A stretch of DNA of 64,000 bases from Variovorax paradoxus (GTDB taxonomy: Bacteria > Pseudomonadota > Gammaproteobacteria > Burkholderiales > Burkholderiaceae_C). A program made the translations under genes and the position numbers. The notes beneath the pieces are model-generated. The model had not been told where the DNA came from, searched no databases, and worked only from the letters and a program-made list of their open reading frames with translations. Positions 21,881 through 30,834 of the stretch are shown here, in pieces. The stretch covers positions 1,240,001 to 1,304,000 of the forward strand of contig NZ_JAUSXL010000002.1 of the NCBI RefSeq assembly GCF_030815975.1. Reading direction: 5' to 3'. Position 1 is the first letter of the stretch; each line of letters starts with the position of its first letter.

Positions 21881-24016
21881 CTAGGCCAGCGCCGCAATCT
21901 CCGCCGCGCTCAGCGCGCCCTGGTACACGCGGAAATCGTCGAGGCGCCCGGGCAGCGCCGGATCGTTCGGATACTGCGAACGCCCGAGGAAGTTCTGCGT
22001 CGTCTCGCCGAGTTCGAAGGGTGCGAAGCTCATCTGCGCATTGCTGCCGGCCACCGCGCCATCGACATAGAGCGTGCCGAGCGTGCCGGACAAGGTCACC
22101 GCCACATGCACCCAGCGGCCGGTCGGCAGCGGCGACGATCCCTCGATCATCTGCATGTCGTAGCCGTGGACCGGAGAGATGGCGTAGCGCACCGTGCCGG
22201 CGCTGCTGCGCGGCGTGAGCATCATGTAGCGCCGTTCGCCGGAGCCGAAGTCGAAGACGCGCGACCAGGTCGCGAGGCTGTCCAGGTACACGCGGCATGC
22301 GATGGTGAAGTCGGCCACGCCCTTCACCAGGCCCACGGGAAGGTTGGCGTAATCTGCCGCGCTCTGCGTTTCGCCGAAGCTGCGCTGCATCAGCAGCTCG
22401 GCCTTGAGCGCGGCCCTGGCTTCGTCGGAAGGGTCGCCTTCTCCGGCCGCGGCCACCGCAACCACCGCGTAGTGGTACACCGTGCCGGGCGTGACAGTGC
22501 TGTCGGTGAAGGTCAGCGTGTCGGCGATGCCCGTGGCCACGGTGGTGTACGGTCCGCCCGAAACGGTGGCGCGCTTGACCGAGTAGCTCAGCGCGCCGGC
22601 GCAGCCCCACCACGACAGCTCGACCTGCGATCCGTGCACCCACGCGGTGAGCCCGCTCGGCCGCACGGGCGTCGCGATCGGATCGCGCGTGTAGGTCAGG
22701 GTTCCGAAGCCGAGCTGGTCGCCATTGTTGCCGTCCGATTCAGGCCGCATCTGCGCGGCCTGCAGCGCGGTGTAGGGCGTGGCAATGCCCAGGCGGTTCG
22801 CATAGTGGTTGTAGACGCTTTCCCAGATGCCGCGCTGGTGGCCGAGGCCGTCCGACAGCACGGTCTTCGTTCCCTGGCGGTTGGCGCTGGTGAGGAACGG
22901 CACGGTGTAGAAGTTGCCGGCGCCGTCGCGCAGGTTGGACTTCGCCACGTATTCGGCGCCGGCAAGGAAGCGGCTGTTCTCGTAGCCGTAGATGTCGTCG
23001 CCCTGGTTCCACGCCATCTCGCAGAACGCGCCCGCCAGGCCGATGCCGAGCGTGCAGTGGCCCTGGTCGCGGCCGCTTTCCTGCCATTGGCCCAGGTAGC
23101 CGGGGTGCACGTGGTAGACCGCCTGCAGGCCGGCGCCGTTGCCCTGGCCCGCCTTGTAGTAGCTGATCGCCTCGTCGTAGATGTCCGCCCGGTCGCACAG
23201 CACGCCGATGGCCAGGATCGAGCCGATCGTGCACTGGTCCCAGTTGGCCCAGTAGTTGGTGATCTCGGCGCCGTTGTGGTTGGTGAGGAAGCTGTGGTTG
23301 AGCGGATAGAACACCGTGAGCATCATGTTCTGGAAGCGCGCGAGGTCGCTCGCCGCCCATCCCGGATAGGACCGCATGATCTCGGCCGCGTTCGCAAACT
23401 GCTGACCATAGATGCCCGCCGCCAGGAAGCGGTCGGCATTGCCCTGGATCGAGGTCAGCGTGGACGACCACTGGTTGAGGAACTCGACGGCAAGGTCGGC
23501 ATAGCGCGTGTCCTGCGACACCTTCCAGCGCAGCGCGAGCTGGTAGGCGCGCGCGATGTCGATGTACATCTGCGCGAAGTTCGATCCATCGCCGCCGCGG
23601 ATCACGGTGGCCAGCGGCCGCGGCTTGGCGCCGAGCTGCGAGCGGCCGTTGGAGGTGAGCGCATTCCACCCGGCGATCCAGGGCTGCGCATTGGCCGCGA
23701 CCTTCAGGCGCATGCGCTCGAAGTCGGCCTCGGTGTGCAGCAGGCCGGGATGCACGAACTTTCGCGCCTGCGGGTCCGAGGGAGCAGGCGCAGGCGCGGG
23801 AGCATCGGTCGTGGAAGCGGGAGCCGGGGCGGCCGGCAGGGCCGAGGCATCCTGCGCCGCACTGCCCAGCGCACCGAAGCTGCCCCCCACCGCGCCACCT
23901 CCGCCACCGCCACCCCCGCACGCAGTGGTGCCCAGGGCGACGAGGCTCACGGCGCCCACGCAGAATGCCCGGCGGTCCAGGGGATGGCTGTTGTTTTCGC
24001 TGTTTGATCGATGCAT
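21881..24016 (-). CDS. Tat lipoprotein: alginate-lyase-like catalytic domain with Fn3 and LamG-like modules
   Basis: A 711-residue exported protein. The N-terminus DRRAFCVGAVSLVALGTTAC combines a twin-arginine pattern with a lipobox, so it is probably a surface or periplasmic lipoprotein. A poly-Gly run directly after the Cys and a Pro/Ala linker (to about residue 85) act as a spacer. Residues 90-420 resemble the alpha/alpha-barrel alginate-lyase family (PF05426 type), with TNHNGAEITNYWANWDQ, HPGYLGQWQESGRDQGH and WESVYNHYANR. Residues about 450-535 form a fibronectin-III-like domain, and 545-711 a concanavalin/LamG-like carbohydrate-binding domain ending in RLDDFRVYQGALSAAEIAAL. The likely job is degradation of a uronate polysaccharide; the exact substrate is unknown. 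It stands alone with no transporter genes. Confidence 0.82.
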   Translation of the reverse strand: MHRSNSENNSHPLDRRAFCVGAVSLVALGTTACGGGGGGGGAVGGSFGALGSAAQDASALPAAPAPASTTDAPAPAPAPSDPQARKFVHPGLLHTEADFERMRLKVAANAQPWIAGWNALTSNGRSQLGAKPRPLATVIRGGDGSNFAQMYIDIARAYQLALRWKVSQDTRYADLAVEFLNQWSSTLTSIQGNADRFLAAGIYGQQFANAAEIMRSYPGWAASDLARFQNMMLTVFYPLNHSFLTNHNGAEITNYWANWDQCTIGSILAIGVLCDRADIYDEAISYYKAGQGNGAGLQAVYHVHPGYLGQWQESGRDQGHCTLGIGLAGAFCEMAWNQGDDIYGYENSRFLAGAEYVAKSNLRDGAGNFYTVPFLTSANRQGTKTVLSDGLGHQRGIWESVYNHYANRLGIATPYTALQAAQMRPESDGNNGDQLGFGTLTYTRDPIATPVRPSGLTAWVHGSQVELSWWGCAGALSYSVKRATVSGGPYTTVATGIADTLTFTDSTVTPGTVYHYAVVAVAAAGEGDPSDEARAALKAELLMQRSFGETQSAADYANLPVGLVKGVADFTIACRVYLDSLATWSRVFDFGSGERRYMMLTPRSSAGTVRYAISPVHGYDMQMIEGSSPLPTGRWVHVAVTLSGTLGTLYVDGAVAGSNAQMSFAPFELGETTQNFLGRSQYPNDPALPGRLDDFRVYQGALSAAEIAALA

Positions 24017-24138
24017 GTCGGAGTCGGGTTGTTGTCAGTATTTGTTACAGCAACATGCGTGCCCAATCTCCGGACGCATTCTTTCCTATTCGCCGCACGG
24101 CCGAATTCAGCACGCCGGGGCGCGGCGGATGACATTCG

Positions 24139-24489
24139 GTGTCACCCGTGGGCATCGATGCGCTCAGAAATGTCATGCCCGTGAAACTCCGCGTCACGCG
24201 GGCGCCGGGCAGCACCGGCGGACTGCGGGGCTTCGAGTTCGCGGCGCTCCATACGCGCTGGGACAGCAATGCCTATGGCTCCGTCGTCTGGACGCTGCTT
24301 TGCCTGCACACGGTGCATCTGCTCACCGACACCTACGACACCGCCGTGCTGGACGTGCTTCTCTTCACCGGCCCCATGGAAGGCCAGCGCTTCGTCGACG
24401 TGAGCGAGAACGCGCTCTACTGGTACTTCGTGGTGCTTTCCTGGCTGCCGATCTATGCGGTGATCTATGTCGTGCCGCGCCTTCACTGA
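24139..24489 (+). pseudogene. C-terminal remnant of cytochrome c oxidase subunit III
   Basis: The frame from about 24226 encodes RGFEFAALHTRWDSNAYGSV, LCLHTVHLLTDTYDTAVLDVLLF and ENALYWYFVVLSWLPIYAVIYVVPR. These are the last transmembrane segments of a haem-copper oxidase subunit III, including the ENALYW glutamate region. The first half of the protein (roughly 110-120 residues, four or more helices) is missing, and the 25-30 codons before RGFEF do not look membrane-spanning. No other cox gene is adjacent. It is therefore best read as a gene fragment left after deletion. A GTG at 24139 or ATG at 24175 could still start translation. Confidence 0.75.
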
Positions 24490-24571
24490 GCCCAGCGGGA
24501 ACAGGCCATGAGCAGTTATTCGTGGCAAAGCAATCTGCACCGCTCACGGGGCCAGTGTCTCTCGCGCCTTG

Positions 24572-25636
24572 TCAATCTTCCGAAACTTCCGTTGGATTGA
24601 CCAGCGACACCGGCGCCACCTTCGGCCGACCGGCCGCCGAGACGATCTCCTGGTCGATCGCGCCGAACAGCGAGCGGCCGTCCAGCCCCTTCATCTCGAT
24701 GCGGATGGCGTCGCCGAACTTCATGAACTCGGTCACGGGCTCGCCGCCCTGGATGGTTTCGATGCAGCGCTTTTCGGCAATGCACGAATAGCCTTTGGGC
24801 CAGTCCATCTGGCCGTTCTTTTCCACGCCCTTGTTGCTCACGGTGCCGCTGCCGACGATGCTGCCGGCGCGCACGTTGCGTGTCTTGGCGATGTGGGCGA
24901 TGAGCTGGCCGAAGTGAAAGGTCATCTCCGGGCCGGCATCGCACATGCCGACCTTGCGGCCGTTCCAGCTGCTTTGCAGCGTGAGGTGCACGCGGCCGCC
25001 CTGCCAGGCTTCGCCGATCTCGTCGAGCGTCACGGCCACCGGGCTGAAGGCGGTGGCCGGCTTGCTCTGGAAGAAGCCGAAGCCCTTGGCCAGCTCGGCC
25101 GGGATCAGGTTGCGCAGGCTCACGTCGTTGGCCAGCATCAGCAGGCGGATGCCGTCCAGCGCCTGGTCGGGCGTGGCGCCCATGCGGATGTCGCCGGTGA
25201 TGACCGCGATTTCGGCCTCGAAGTCGATGCCCATGGCTTCGCTGGGCACCACCACGTCGTCGGTCGGGCCCAGGAAGTCGTCGCTGCCGCCCTGGTACAT
25301 GAGCGGGTCGGTGTAGAAGCTCTCGGGCACTTCGGCGTTGCGCGCCTTGCGCACCAGCTCGACATGGTTCAGGTAGGCCGAACCGTCGGCCCACTGGTAG
25401 GCGCGCGGCAGCGGCGCCATGCACTGGGCGGGGTCGAACGGGAAGGAATGGCGCGCGCGGCCGGTGTTGACGGCGTCGTACAGGTCCTGCAACTGCGGGC
25501 TCATGAAGCCCCAGTCGTCCAGCACCTGCTGCAGCCGGCTGGCGATGCCGGTGGCGTAGTGGGCGAGCGTGAGGTCGCGCGAGACGACGACGAGCTGGCC
25601 GTCGCGCGAGCCGTCCTTCAGGGTGGCGAGTTTCAT
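24572..25636 (-). CDS. fumarylacetoacetate hydrolase (FAH) family protein
   Basis: A 354-residue cytosolic enzyme of the FAH superfamily, which cleaves C-C bonds in beta-diketo acids or hydrates or decarboxylates related oxo-acids using a divalent metal. The family core is visible in GIDFEAEIAVITGD (metal-binding Glu pair), MLANDVSLRNLIPAELAKGFGFFQSKPATAFSP and VGSGTVSNKG. An N-terminal domain of about 90 residues with LQQVLDDWGF is typical of the betaproteobacterial subgroup often annotated as fumarylacetoacetase-like. True fumarylacetoacetase is longer (about 420 aa), and no homogentisate genes are nearby, so the substrate is open. It is convergent with the COX III remnant and divergent from the DUF3108 gene. 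Confidence 0.88.
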   Translation of the reverse strand: MKLATLKDGSRDGQLVVVSRDLTLAHYATGIASRLQQVLDDWGFMSPQLQDLYDAVNTGRARHSFPFDPAQCMAPLPRAYQWADGSAYLNHVELVRKARNAEVPESFYTDPLMYQGGSDDFLGPTDDVVVPSEAMGIDFEAEIAVITGDIRMGATPDQALDGIRLLMLANDVSLRNLIPAELAKGFGFFQSKPATAFSPVAVTLDEIGEAWQGGRVHLTLQSSWNGRKVGMCDAGPEMTFHFGQLIAHIAKTRNVRAGSIVGSGTVSNKGVEKNGQMDWPKGYSCIAEKRCIETIQGGEPVTEFMKFGDAIRIEMKGLDGRSLFGAIDQEIVSAAGRPKVAPVSLVNPTEVSED

Positions 25637-25770
25637 GATGGCAAATGCGTGATGAAGGACACGGCGCGAACATGAGAGCCGGCGCCGCGCCCACTAAACT
25701 GGTTGAACGGGCGGCAGTGTACCGAGGTGCTTCTGGTGAACCTCGGCGTTGGTGCCCACTCCACCACCTC

Positions 25771-26973
25771 ATGCCGACGTCTGTCGCCTCCCCGCTGCCG
25801 TCCTCTGCCATCCCGCCAGGGCGTCCGTCGTGGCGCGCGCTGGCCGGGCTGACGCTGGCGGTGGCGCTGGCCCACGTGCTGCTGCTGGGGCTCGCGCCCA
25901 CGGCCATCGGCCCCGACCCTTCGCCGCTCGCGAACAAGTTCATCACCCGGACCATCGTGATCGCGCCGCCGGCCGCGGAAAAGCCGGCCGCGCCGGCTGC
26001 CGCGCCGCCGATGGCCGAGGCCAAGCCGCCGCCGCCCGCCAAGCCGCGGCGGCCGCGCGAGCCCTCCAGGCCCAAGCCGGCGGTGACGCCCGAGCCGGCG
26101 CCAGCGCCCCAGGTTTCAGAACAACCCCCGCCGGAAACACCCGAGCTCACAGCGCAGAATGCTCCTGATTCAGGAGCACCCGCTCCCGAGCAGGCGGCCA
26201 GCGCCCCGGCAGGCGCCGCACCGGGCGGCGCGGGCAGCTCGGCCAACGCCGGCACCGGGAACGGCGAAGCCGCGGGCGCTGCCAGCGCCGCGGCGGGCAA
26301 CGTCGTCGGGCCGGAGGCGCTGCGCATCCCCGGTTCGGTCAAGCTCGCCTTCGCGGTCACCGGCCAGCAGGGCGCCTCGCCGATGCAGGGTGTTTTCGGC
26401 GACCTGGCCTGGCTGCAGGATGGCAGCAGCTACGACGCCCGGCTGTCGCTCAAATTCCTGTTCAAGACCATCCGCAGCCAGCACAGCACTGGCCGGATCG
26501 GCCCCACCGGCATCGAGCCGGCGCGCTTTTCGGAGAGCCGCAAGGGCGAGCTCGCCTCGCATTTCCTGCGCGACCAGGGCCAGATCATGTTCAGCAACAA
26601 CGCGCCCAGCGTTCCCCTGCTGCCCGGCGCGCAGGACCGGCTCAGCGTGGTGATGCAGCTGGGCGGCATGCTGGCGGGCGACCCGGGCCGCTACCCGGCC
26701 GGCAGCCGCATTTCCATCCAGACGGCAGGGCCGCGCGATGCGGGCGTCTGGGTGTTCAACATCGAGGGCGAGGAGCAGATGAGCGTGCCGGCGGGCGACT
26801 ACGCGGTGCGCAAGCTCACGCGCAGCCCGCGGCGCGAGTTCGACGACAAGATCGAAATCTGGCTCGCGCCGGCGCTGGGGTACCTACCGGTACGGATGAA
26901 ACAGACACAGCCCAACGGCGATTTCGCCGACATGCAGTTGCGCGAATCCCTTCCCGCGGGGCCGTCCAGCTGA
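25771..26973 (+). CDS. DUF3108-domain protein with TonB-like proline-rich linker
   Basis: A 400-residue envelope protein. One transmembrane helix (about residues 20-42, LAGLTLAVALAHVLLLGLAP) is followed by a long Pro/Ala/Lys-rich spacer (about 60-150) similar in style to TonB, and a Gly/Ala-rich stretch. The C-terminal 200 residues match the DUF3108 fold (beta-rich, with FLFKTIRSQHSTGRIGP and RDAGVWVFNIEGEEQM), which is thought to sit in the periplasm. Its function is not established; the architecture suggests that it reaches across the periplasm. The start MPTSVASPLP is at 25771; the frame is open 42 codons further but overlaps the promoter region of the FAH gene. Next comes the DUF3567 gene, 120 bp away. 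Confidence 0.82.
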   Translation: MPTSVASPLPSSAIPPGRPSWRALAGLTLAVALAHVLLLGLAPTAIGPDPSPLANKFITRTIVIAPPAAEKPAAPAAAPPMAEAKPPPPAKPRRPREPSRPKPAVTPEPAPAPQVSEQPPPETPELTAQNAPDSGAPAPEQAASAPAGAAPGGAGSSANAGTGNGEAAGAASAAAGNVVGPEALRIPGSVKLAFAVTGQQGASPMQGVFGDLAWLQDGSSYDARLSLKFLFKTIRSQHSTGRIGPTGIEPARFSESRKGELASHFLRDQGQIMFSNNAPSVPLLPGAQDRLSVVMQLGGMLAGDPGRYPAGSRISIQTAGPRDAGVWVFNIEGEEQMSVPAGDYAVRKLTRSPRREFDDKIEIWLAPALGYLPVRMKQTQPNGDFADMQLRESLPAGPSS

Positions 26974-27026
26974 TAGTACAAAACAAGTAAAGAAACACCG
27001 TTGTGACCGCAATGCGACAACCCTTC

Positions 27027-27054
27027 TTGAAACTGGCGCGTTGATTGCTATCTA
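27027..27054 (+). promoter_or_regulatory. candidate sigma-70 promoter for the DUF3567 gene
   Basis: TTGAAA at 27027-27032 and TATCTA at 27049-27054 are 16 bases apart. Transcription would begin near 27061, which would make an ATG at 27061 leaderless and leaves a 33-base leader before the ATG at 27094. Confidence 0.5.
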
Positions 27055-27093
27055 ACCCTCATGAACGCCATCGACATCCTCACAGGCCCCGCA

Positions 27094-27372
27094 ATGAACA
27101 TGCTCTATGACTCGGAGTCCTTCGTCGTCGTGCACGTGCAGCCGAACGAAAGCGACACACCGGACCAGCCCAATGTCCCGGTGCTGGAACGCCACGGCTT
27201 CGAGATCGTCGACAAGCGCTCGGGCAAGGAGGTCTACCTCGACGGCTCCTGGGCCGAACTGTTCCAGCAGCAGATTGCCGCCTGGCAGCTCAATACGCCC
27301 ACGCAGGAAGAGGTCGAAGACACGCTCGAGGGCTATGCCGAGCTGGCGCACACGCCGGTGCTGGTGCACTGA
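27094..27372 (+). CDS. DUF3567 family protein
   Basis: A 92-residue small cytosolic protein of a family nearly confined to betaproteobacteria. It opens MNMLYDSESFVVVHVQ, then HGFEIVDKRSGKEVYLDG and an acidic C-terminal helix QEEVEDTLEGYAELA. Family members usually begin at the M-x-M-[LI]-Y motif, and the promoter at 27027 leaves a leader only for this ATG, so I chose 27094 over the upstream in-frame ATG at 27061 (103 residues). The function is unknown. The gene ends in a strong terminator and converges with the AbrB-family permease. Confidence 0.85.
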   Translation: MNMLYDSESFVVVHVQPNESDTPDQPNVPVLERHGFEIVDKRSGKEVYLDGSWAELFQQQIAAWQLNTPTQEEVEDTLEGYAELAHTPVLVH

Positions 27373-27399
27373 AAACCCGGGTCCTCCGCCCGCCCGATC

Positions 27400-27426
27400 A
27401 AAAAAGCGCCCGACAGGCGCTTTTTT
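27400..27426. terminator. bidirectional rho-independent terminator
   Basis: An 11-bp perfect stem, AAAAAAGCGCC and GGCGCTTTTTT, with loop CGACA and a further T. It serves both the DUF3567 gene (left) and the AbrB-family gene (right). Confidence 0.92.
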
Positions 27427-27449
27427 TGCGTCTTTTCAGCGCCCGCCGC

Positions 27450-28511
27450 TCATTTCCGTTGGTAAATCCATCGGTACATCGGCCTCACCAGCAGCAGCAC
27501 CGCCACCAGCCGGCAGACCTGGAACGCCGTCACCACCGGCACGCCCAGCTGCAGCACCTTGGCGGTGATCGACATCTCGGCAATGCCGCCCGGCGAGGTG
27601 CCCAGGATCATGGTGGCGGGATGCAGCCCCGTCGCCCAGGCCAGCAGCCAGGCGGCGCCCGCGCACAGCACCAGCATGCCGACGGTGCCCAGCGCCACCG
27701 ATCCCAGCCAGCGCGGCGCCGTGTGCAGGAACTCGCGGCTGAAGCGCACGCCCAGGCTCACCGCAATCACGAGCTGCGCGGTGTTCGACATCCAGCCGGG
27801 CACCGCAGACAGCGACTGGCCCGCAACGGTGAAAGCCATCGCCACTACCAGCGGCCCCATGAACCAGGGATTGGTGCGGCCCAGCGCACGCATTGCAAGC
27901 CCGCCGGCACCCGTGGCCAGCGCGAGCAGCAGGAGTCCGCCCGCATTCACTTCGCGCACCGTGGACGGATTGACTTCGAGCCCGTGCAGGCCGCTCCACT
28001 GCATCGCGAACGGAATGGCGATGGTCACCACCACGAGCCGCAAGCTGTGCGCCGCGGCCACGAGGTCGGTGCGCGCGCCGGCCGATTCGGACAGCAGCGT
28101 CATTTCGGAGGCACCGCCGATGGCGCCTGCGAAGTAAGTCGTGGCTCTCATGGATCTGGCCGGCACATGCGGCATCCGCTGGGCATGCAGTCCGTGCAGC
28201 CAGCGCCCGAAGCCCCAGCCGAGCAGCAGAGCCCAGGCAATGGCCAGCGCAATGGCCCACCAGACGCCAGCCACCAGCGCCACCACCTGCGGCGTGAAAT
28301 AAAGGCCCAGCACGGTGCCGATGGTCCATTGCCCGGCGTTGCGCAGCGGCGTGAAGCTGGCCGTAGGCGCGCCGGCAATCGACGCCAGCGACACCGCCAG
28401 CAGCGGGCCGATCATCCACGGCAGGGGTGTGTGCAGGGCGAGGCAGATTTGCGCCGCGGCGAGTGCAAGCAACAGCGTGGCCAGCACGCGAACCAGAAAG
28501 CGGAAAGACAC
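27450..28511 (-). CDS. AbrB-family membrane protein (ammonia-monooxygenase-like permease)
   Basis: A 353-residue inner-membrane protein with about ten helices, of the family PF05145 (AbrB / putative ammonia monooxygenase). Characteristic parts are LPWMIGPLLA near residue 30, YFAGAIGGASEMTLLSE in the middle and the mirrored NPWFMGPLVVA and ILGTSPGGIAEMSITAK in the second half, showing the internal two-fold repeat. The role is not settled; E. coli AbrB is linked to aidB regulation, and others are treated as transporters. The start is taken as the GTG at 28511 (MSFRFLVRVLATLL), because the only nearby ATG is out of frame; no strong ribosome-binding site is seen. It is divergent from the ChaN-like gene, 60 bp apart. 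Confidence 0.85.
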   Translation of the reverse strand: MSFRFLVRVLATLLLALAAAQICLALHTPLPWMIGPLLAVSLASIAGAPTASFTPLRNAGQWTIGTVLGLYFTPQVVALVAGVWWAIALAIAWALLLGWGFGRWLHGLHAQRMPHVPARSMRATTYFAGAIGGASEMTLLSESAGARTDLVAAAHSLRLVVVTIAIPFAMQWSGLHGLEVNPSTVREVNAGGLLLLALATGAGGLAMRALGRTNPWFMGPLVVAMAFTVAGQSLSAVPGWMSNTAQLVIAVSLGVRFSREFLHTAPRWLGSVALGTVGMLVLCAGAAWLLAWATGLHPATMILGTSPGGIAEMSITAKVLQLGVPVVTAFQVCRLVAVLLLVRPMYRWIYQRK

Positions 28512-28571
28512 GACAGGAAGAAGCGGAATTGGAGGGCGCTGCGTGCGAGCGCCAACGCATAGTATGGCGCG

Positions 28572-29417
28572 ATGCGACGACTTCCCTCCTCCCGGGCTTT
28601 CCGGCGCCTCTGCCCCCTGCTGGCGGCTCTGGCTCTTTCGGCCTGCACGGCCCTCCAGAACAATCCCGATGCGCCGGTAGCGCGGCGCGTCGCCGCGCTG
28701 CTGCCCACCGACGTGCTGATCCTCGGCGAACAGCACGACGCGCCCGAGCACCATGCCATCGAGCGCGAGACCGTCGAGGCGCTCGCGGCCCAGGGCAAGC
28801 TGGCCGCGCTGGTGCTCGAAATGGCAGAGGAAGGCACGGGCGCCGTCTTGCTCGGCCCAACAGCCACCGAGGTGCAGGTGCGGGGCTCGCTGGCCTGGAA
28901 CGACAAGGCCTGGCCCTGGCAGAGCTACGGCCCGGCGGTGATGGCCGCGGTGCGCGCCGGCGTGCCGGTCATCGGCGCCAACCTGCCGCGCGCGCGCATG
29001 AAGAACGCCATGGCCGACGTCTCGCTCGACGTGCAGCTCAATGGCGAGGCCTACACCGCGCAGCAGGATGCCGTGCGCGAAGGCCACTGCAAGCTGCTGC
29101 CCGAGCCCCAGATCGTACCGATGACGCGCATCCAGGTGGGACGCGACCGCGCCATGGCGCAGGCCATCGTCAAGGCCCGCCAGCCGGGCAAGACGGTGCT
29201 GCTGATCAGCGGCGCGGGCCATGCCACCAAGGTGCTGGGCGTGCCGCAGCACCTGCCGACCGAGGTGTCGGTCAAGACCGTGCGGCTGCAGGCCGGGGAA
29301 TCGCCGGGCGAGGAGGAAGGCAAGGAAGCCTACGACGCCGTCTGGCGCACGGCCGCGCTGCCGCCGAAGGACTACTGCGCGGACATGCGCATTCCAGCGC
29401 CGCGGCCTTCGCCTTGA
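28572..29417 (+). CDS. ChaN-like haem-binding lipoprotein
   Basis: A 281-residue lipoprotein: the signal ends in ALSAC, with the acylated Cys near residue 25. The mature domain belongs to the ChaN/DUF399 group (PF04187). It contains the GEQHDAPEHHAIE motif near residue 50, VLEMAEEG, and LLISGAGHATKVLGVP near the end. Campylobacter ChaN binds two haems as a dimer and is linked to iron uptake; EreA-like esterases share the fold. No haem receptor or TonB gene is adjacent, so the iron role is by family only. The gene converges with the aminotransferase gene, with 15 bp between the stops. Confidence 0.85.
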   Translation: MRRLPSSRAFRRLCPLLAALALSACTALQNNPDAPVARRVAALLPTDVLILGEQHDAPEHHAIERETVEALAAQGKLAALVLEMAEEGTGAVLLGPTATEVQVRGSLAWNDKAWPWQSYGPAVMAAVRAGVPVIGANLPRARMKNAMADVSLDVQLNGEAYTAQQDAVREGHCKLLPEPQIVPMTRIQVGRDRAMAQAIVKARQPGKTVLLISGAGHATKVLGVPQHLPTEVSVKTVRLQAGESPGEEEGKEAYDAVWRTAALPPKDYCADMRIPAPRPSP

Positions 29418-29432
29418 AGACCACGCGCCGGC

Positions 29433-30767
29433 TCAGGCAAACTTCTTGATCGAATCCGCCAGCGTGTTGACCAGCGTGTCGATGTGCTGCTTCTCCACGA
29501 TGTACGGCGGCGCGATCACCAGCACGTCGCCCGCGGGCCGCACCAGCGCGCCGTTGTGGAAGCAGTCCAGGAAGATGTCGTAGGCGCGCTTGCCCGGCGC
29601 GCCCGCGATGGGTGCGAGCTCCACCGCTGCGGCCAGGCCGAGGCTGCGGATGCTGATCACGTTCGGCAGGCCCTTGAAGGCACTGTGGAACGCATCGCCG
29701 AGCACCGTGCCCATTTCGCCGGCGCGGGCGAACAGGTTTTCCTGCTTGAACAGGTCGAGCGTGGCAATGGCCGCGGCGCAGGCCACCGGATGGCCCGAGT
29801 AGGTATAGCCGTGGAAGAACTCGACCACGTGCTCGGGCGCGTCGGTCTTCATCATCGCGTCGTAGAGCTTGTCGCGGCAGATCACGCCGCCCAGCGGAAT
29901 CACGCCGTTGGTCACGCACTTGGCAAAGTTGAGCATGTCGGGCACCACGCCGTAGTAGTCCGACGCGAAGTTGGTGCCCATGCGGCCGAAGCCGGTGATG
30001 ACCTCGTCGAAGATCAGCAGGATGCCGTGCTTGTCGCAGATCTCGCGCAGGCGCTTCAGGTAGCCCTTGGGCGGCAGGTACCAGCCGGCCGAACCGGCCA
30101 CCGGCTCGACGATGATCGCGGCGATGTTGCTCGGATCGTGCAGCGGCAGGATGCGCGTTTCGAGCTCGACCAGCGGGTCTTCGGCCCACACCGGCTCCTC
30201 GTTGTGGATGTAGGCATGGTTCACCGGGTCGTGGATGAAGCGCATGTGGTCCACGCGCGGCAGGAAGGCCGAGCCGAACACCTTGCGGTTGCCCGGAATG
30301 CCGCCCACCGACATGCCGCCGAAGCCCACGCCGTGGTAGCCCTTCTCGCGGCCGATGAACACGTTGCGGTGACCCTCGCCGCGTGCGCGGTGGTAGGCCA
30401 GCGCCACCTTCATCGAGGTGTCGGCCGCCTCGGAGCCCGAATTGCAGAACAGCACCTTGTTGAGGTCACCGGGCGCCAGCGCGGCGATCATCTCGGCCGC
30501 CTTGAAGGCCTTGTCGTTGCTGACCTGGAAGGCGGTGGCGTAGTCGAGCGTGTCGAGCTGCTTCTTGATCGCCTCGTTGATCGGTTTGCGGTTGTGGCCC
30601 GCGCCCACGCACCACAGCGACGAGATGCCGTCGATCACCTTCTTGCCGTCGTGCGTGGTGAACTCCATGCCGTCGGCGGCCACGAAGACGCGCGGGTCTT
30701 TCTGGAAGTGGCGGTTGGGAGTGAAGGGCAGCCACTGGTTGCCCATGTTGAAGTCCTGATAAGCCAT
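29433..30767 (-). CDS. beta-alanine/omega-amino-acid:pyruvate aminotransferase (class III)
   Basis: A 444-residue PLP enzyme of aminotransferase class III. It transfers an omega-amino group (beta-alanine or similar amines) to pyruvate, making alanine and a semialdehyde. Key parts are the SSLWCVGAGHNR start region, the phosphate-binding NSGSEAAD near residue 112, IFDEVITGFGR with the PLP-pyridine Asp, and the Schiff-base Lys in NFAKCVTNGVIPLGG. The length and the GNQWLPFTPNRHF N-terminus fit the omega-APT group. An AGGAG ribosome-binding site precedes the ATG; the frame is open further upstream but overlaps purU. It is divergent from purU, 67 bp apart. No methylmalonate-semialdehyde dehydrogenase gene is next to it in this window. 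Confidence 0.9.
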   Translation of the reverse strand: MAYQDFNMGNQWLPFTPNRHFQKDPRVFVAADGMEFTTHDGKKVIDGISSLWCVGAGHNRKPINEAIKKQLDTLDYATAFQVSNDKAFKAAEMIAALAPGDLNKVLFCNSGSEAADTSMKVALAYHRARGEGHRNVFIGREKGYHGVGFGGMSVGGIPGNRKVFGSAFLPRVDHMRFIHDPVNHAYIHNEEPVWAEDPLVELETRILPLHDPSNIAAIIVEPVAGSAGWYLPPKGYLKRLREICDKHGILLIFDEVITGFGRMGTNFASDYYGVVPDMLNFAKCVTNGVIPLGGVICRDKLYDAMMKTDAPEHVVEFFHGYTYSGHPVACAAAIATLDLFKQENLFARAGEMGTVLGDAFHSAFKGLPNVISIRSLGLAAAVELAPIAGAPGKRAYDIFLDCFHNGALVRPAGDVLVIAPPYIVEKQHIDTLVNTLADSIKKFA

Positions 30768-30834
30768 CGATTGCTCCTGCTTAACGCGCACCAAAAAACG
30801 GCATTCTGGCACCCCTGCGACAATCGTGCCCCTC

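Noticed and set aside
24508..24600. A 30-codon frame after the COX III remnant (MSSYSWQSNLHR...)
   Set aside because: No homology recognised, weak ribosome-binding site, and it runs into the end of the FAH gene on the other strand.
26161..26177. Palindrome GCTCCTGATTCAGGAGC
   Set aside because: It is a perfect dyad, but inside the Pro/Ala-rich coding part of the DUF3108 gene, with no promoter or gene end near; likely chance.
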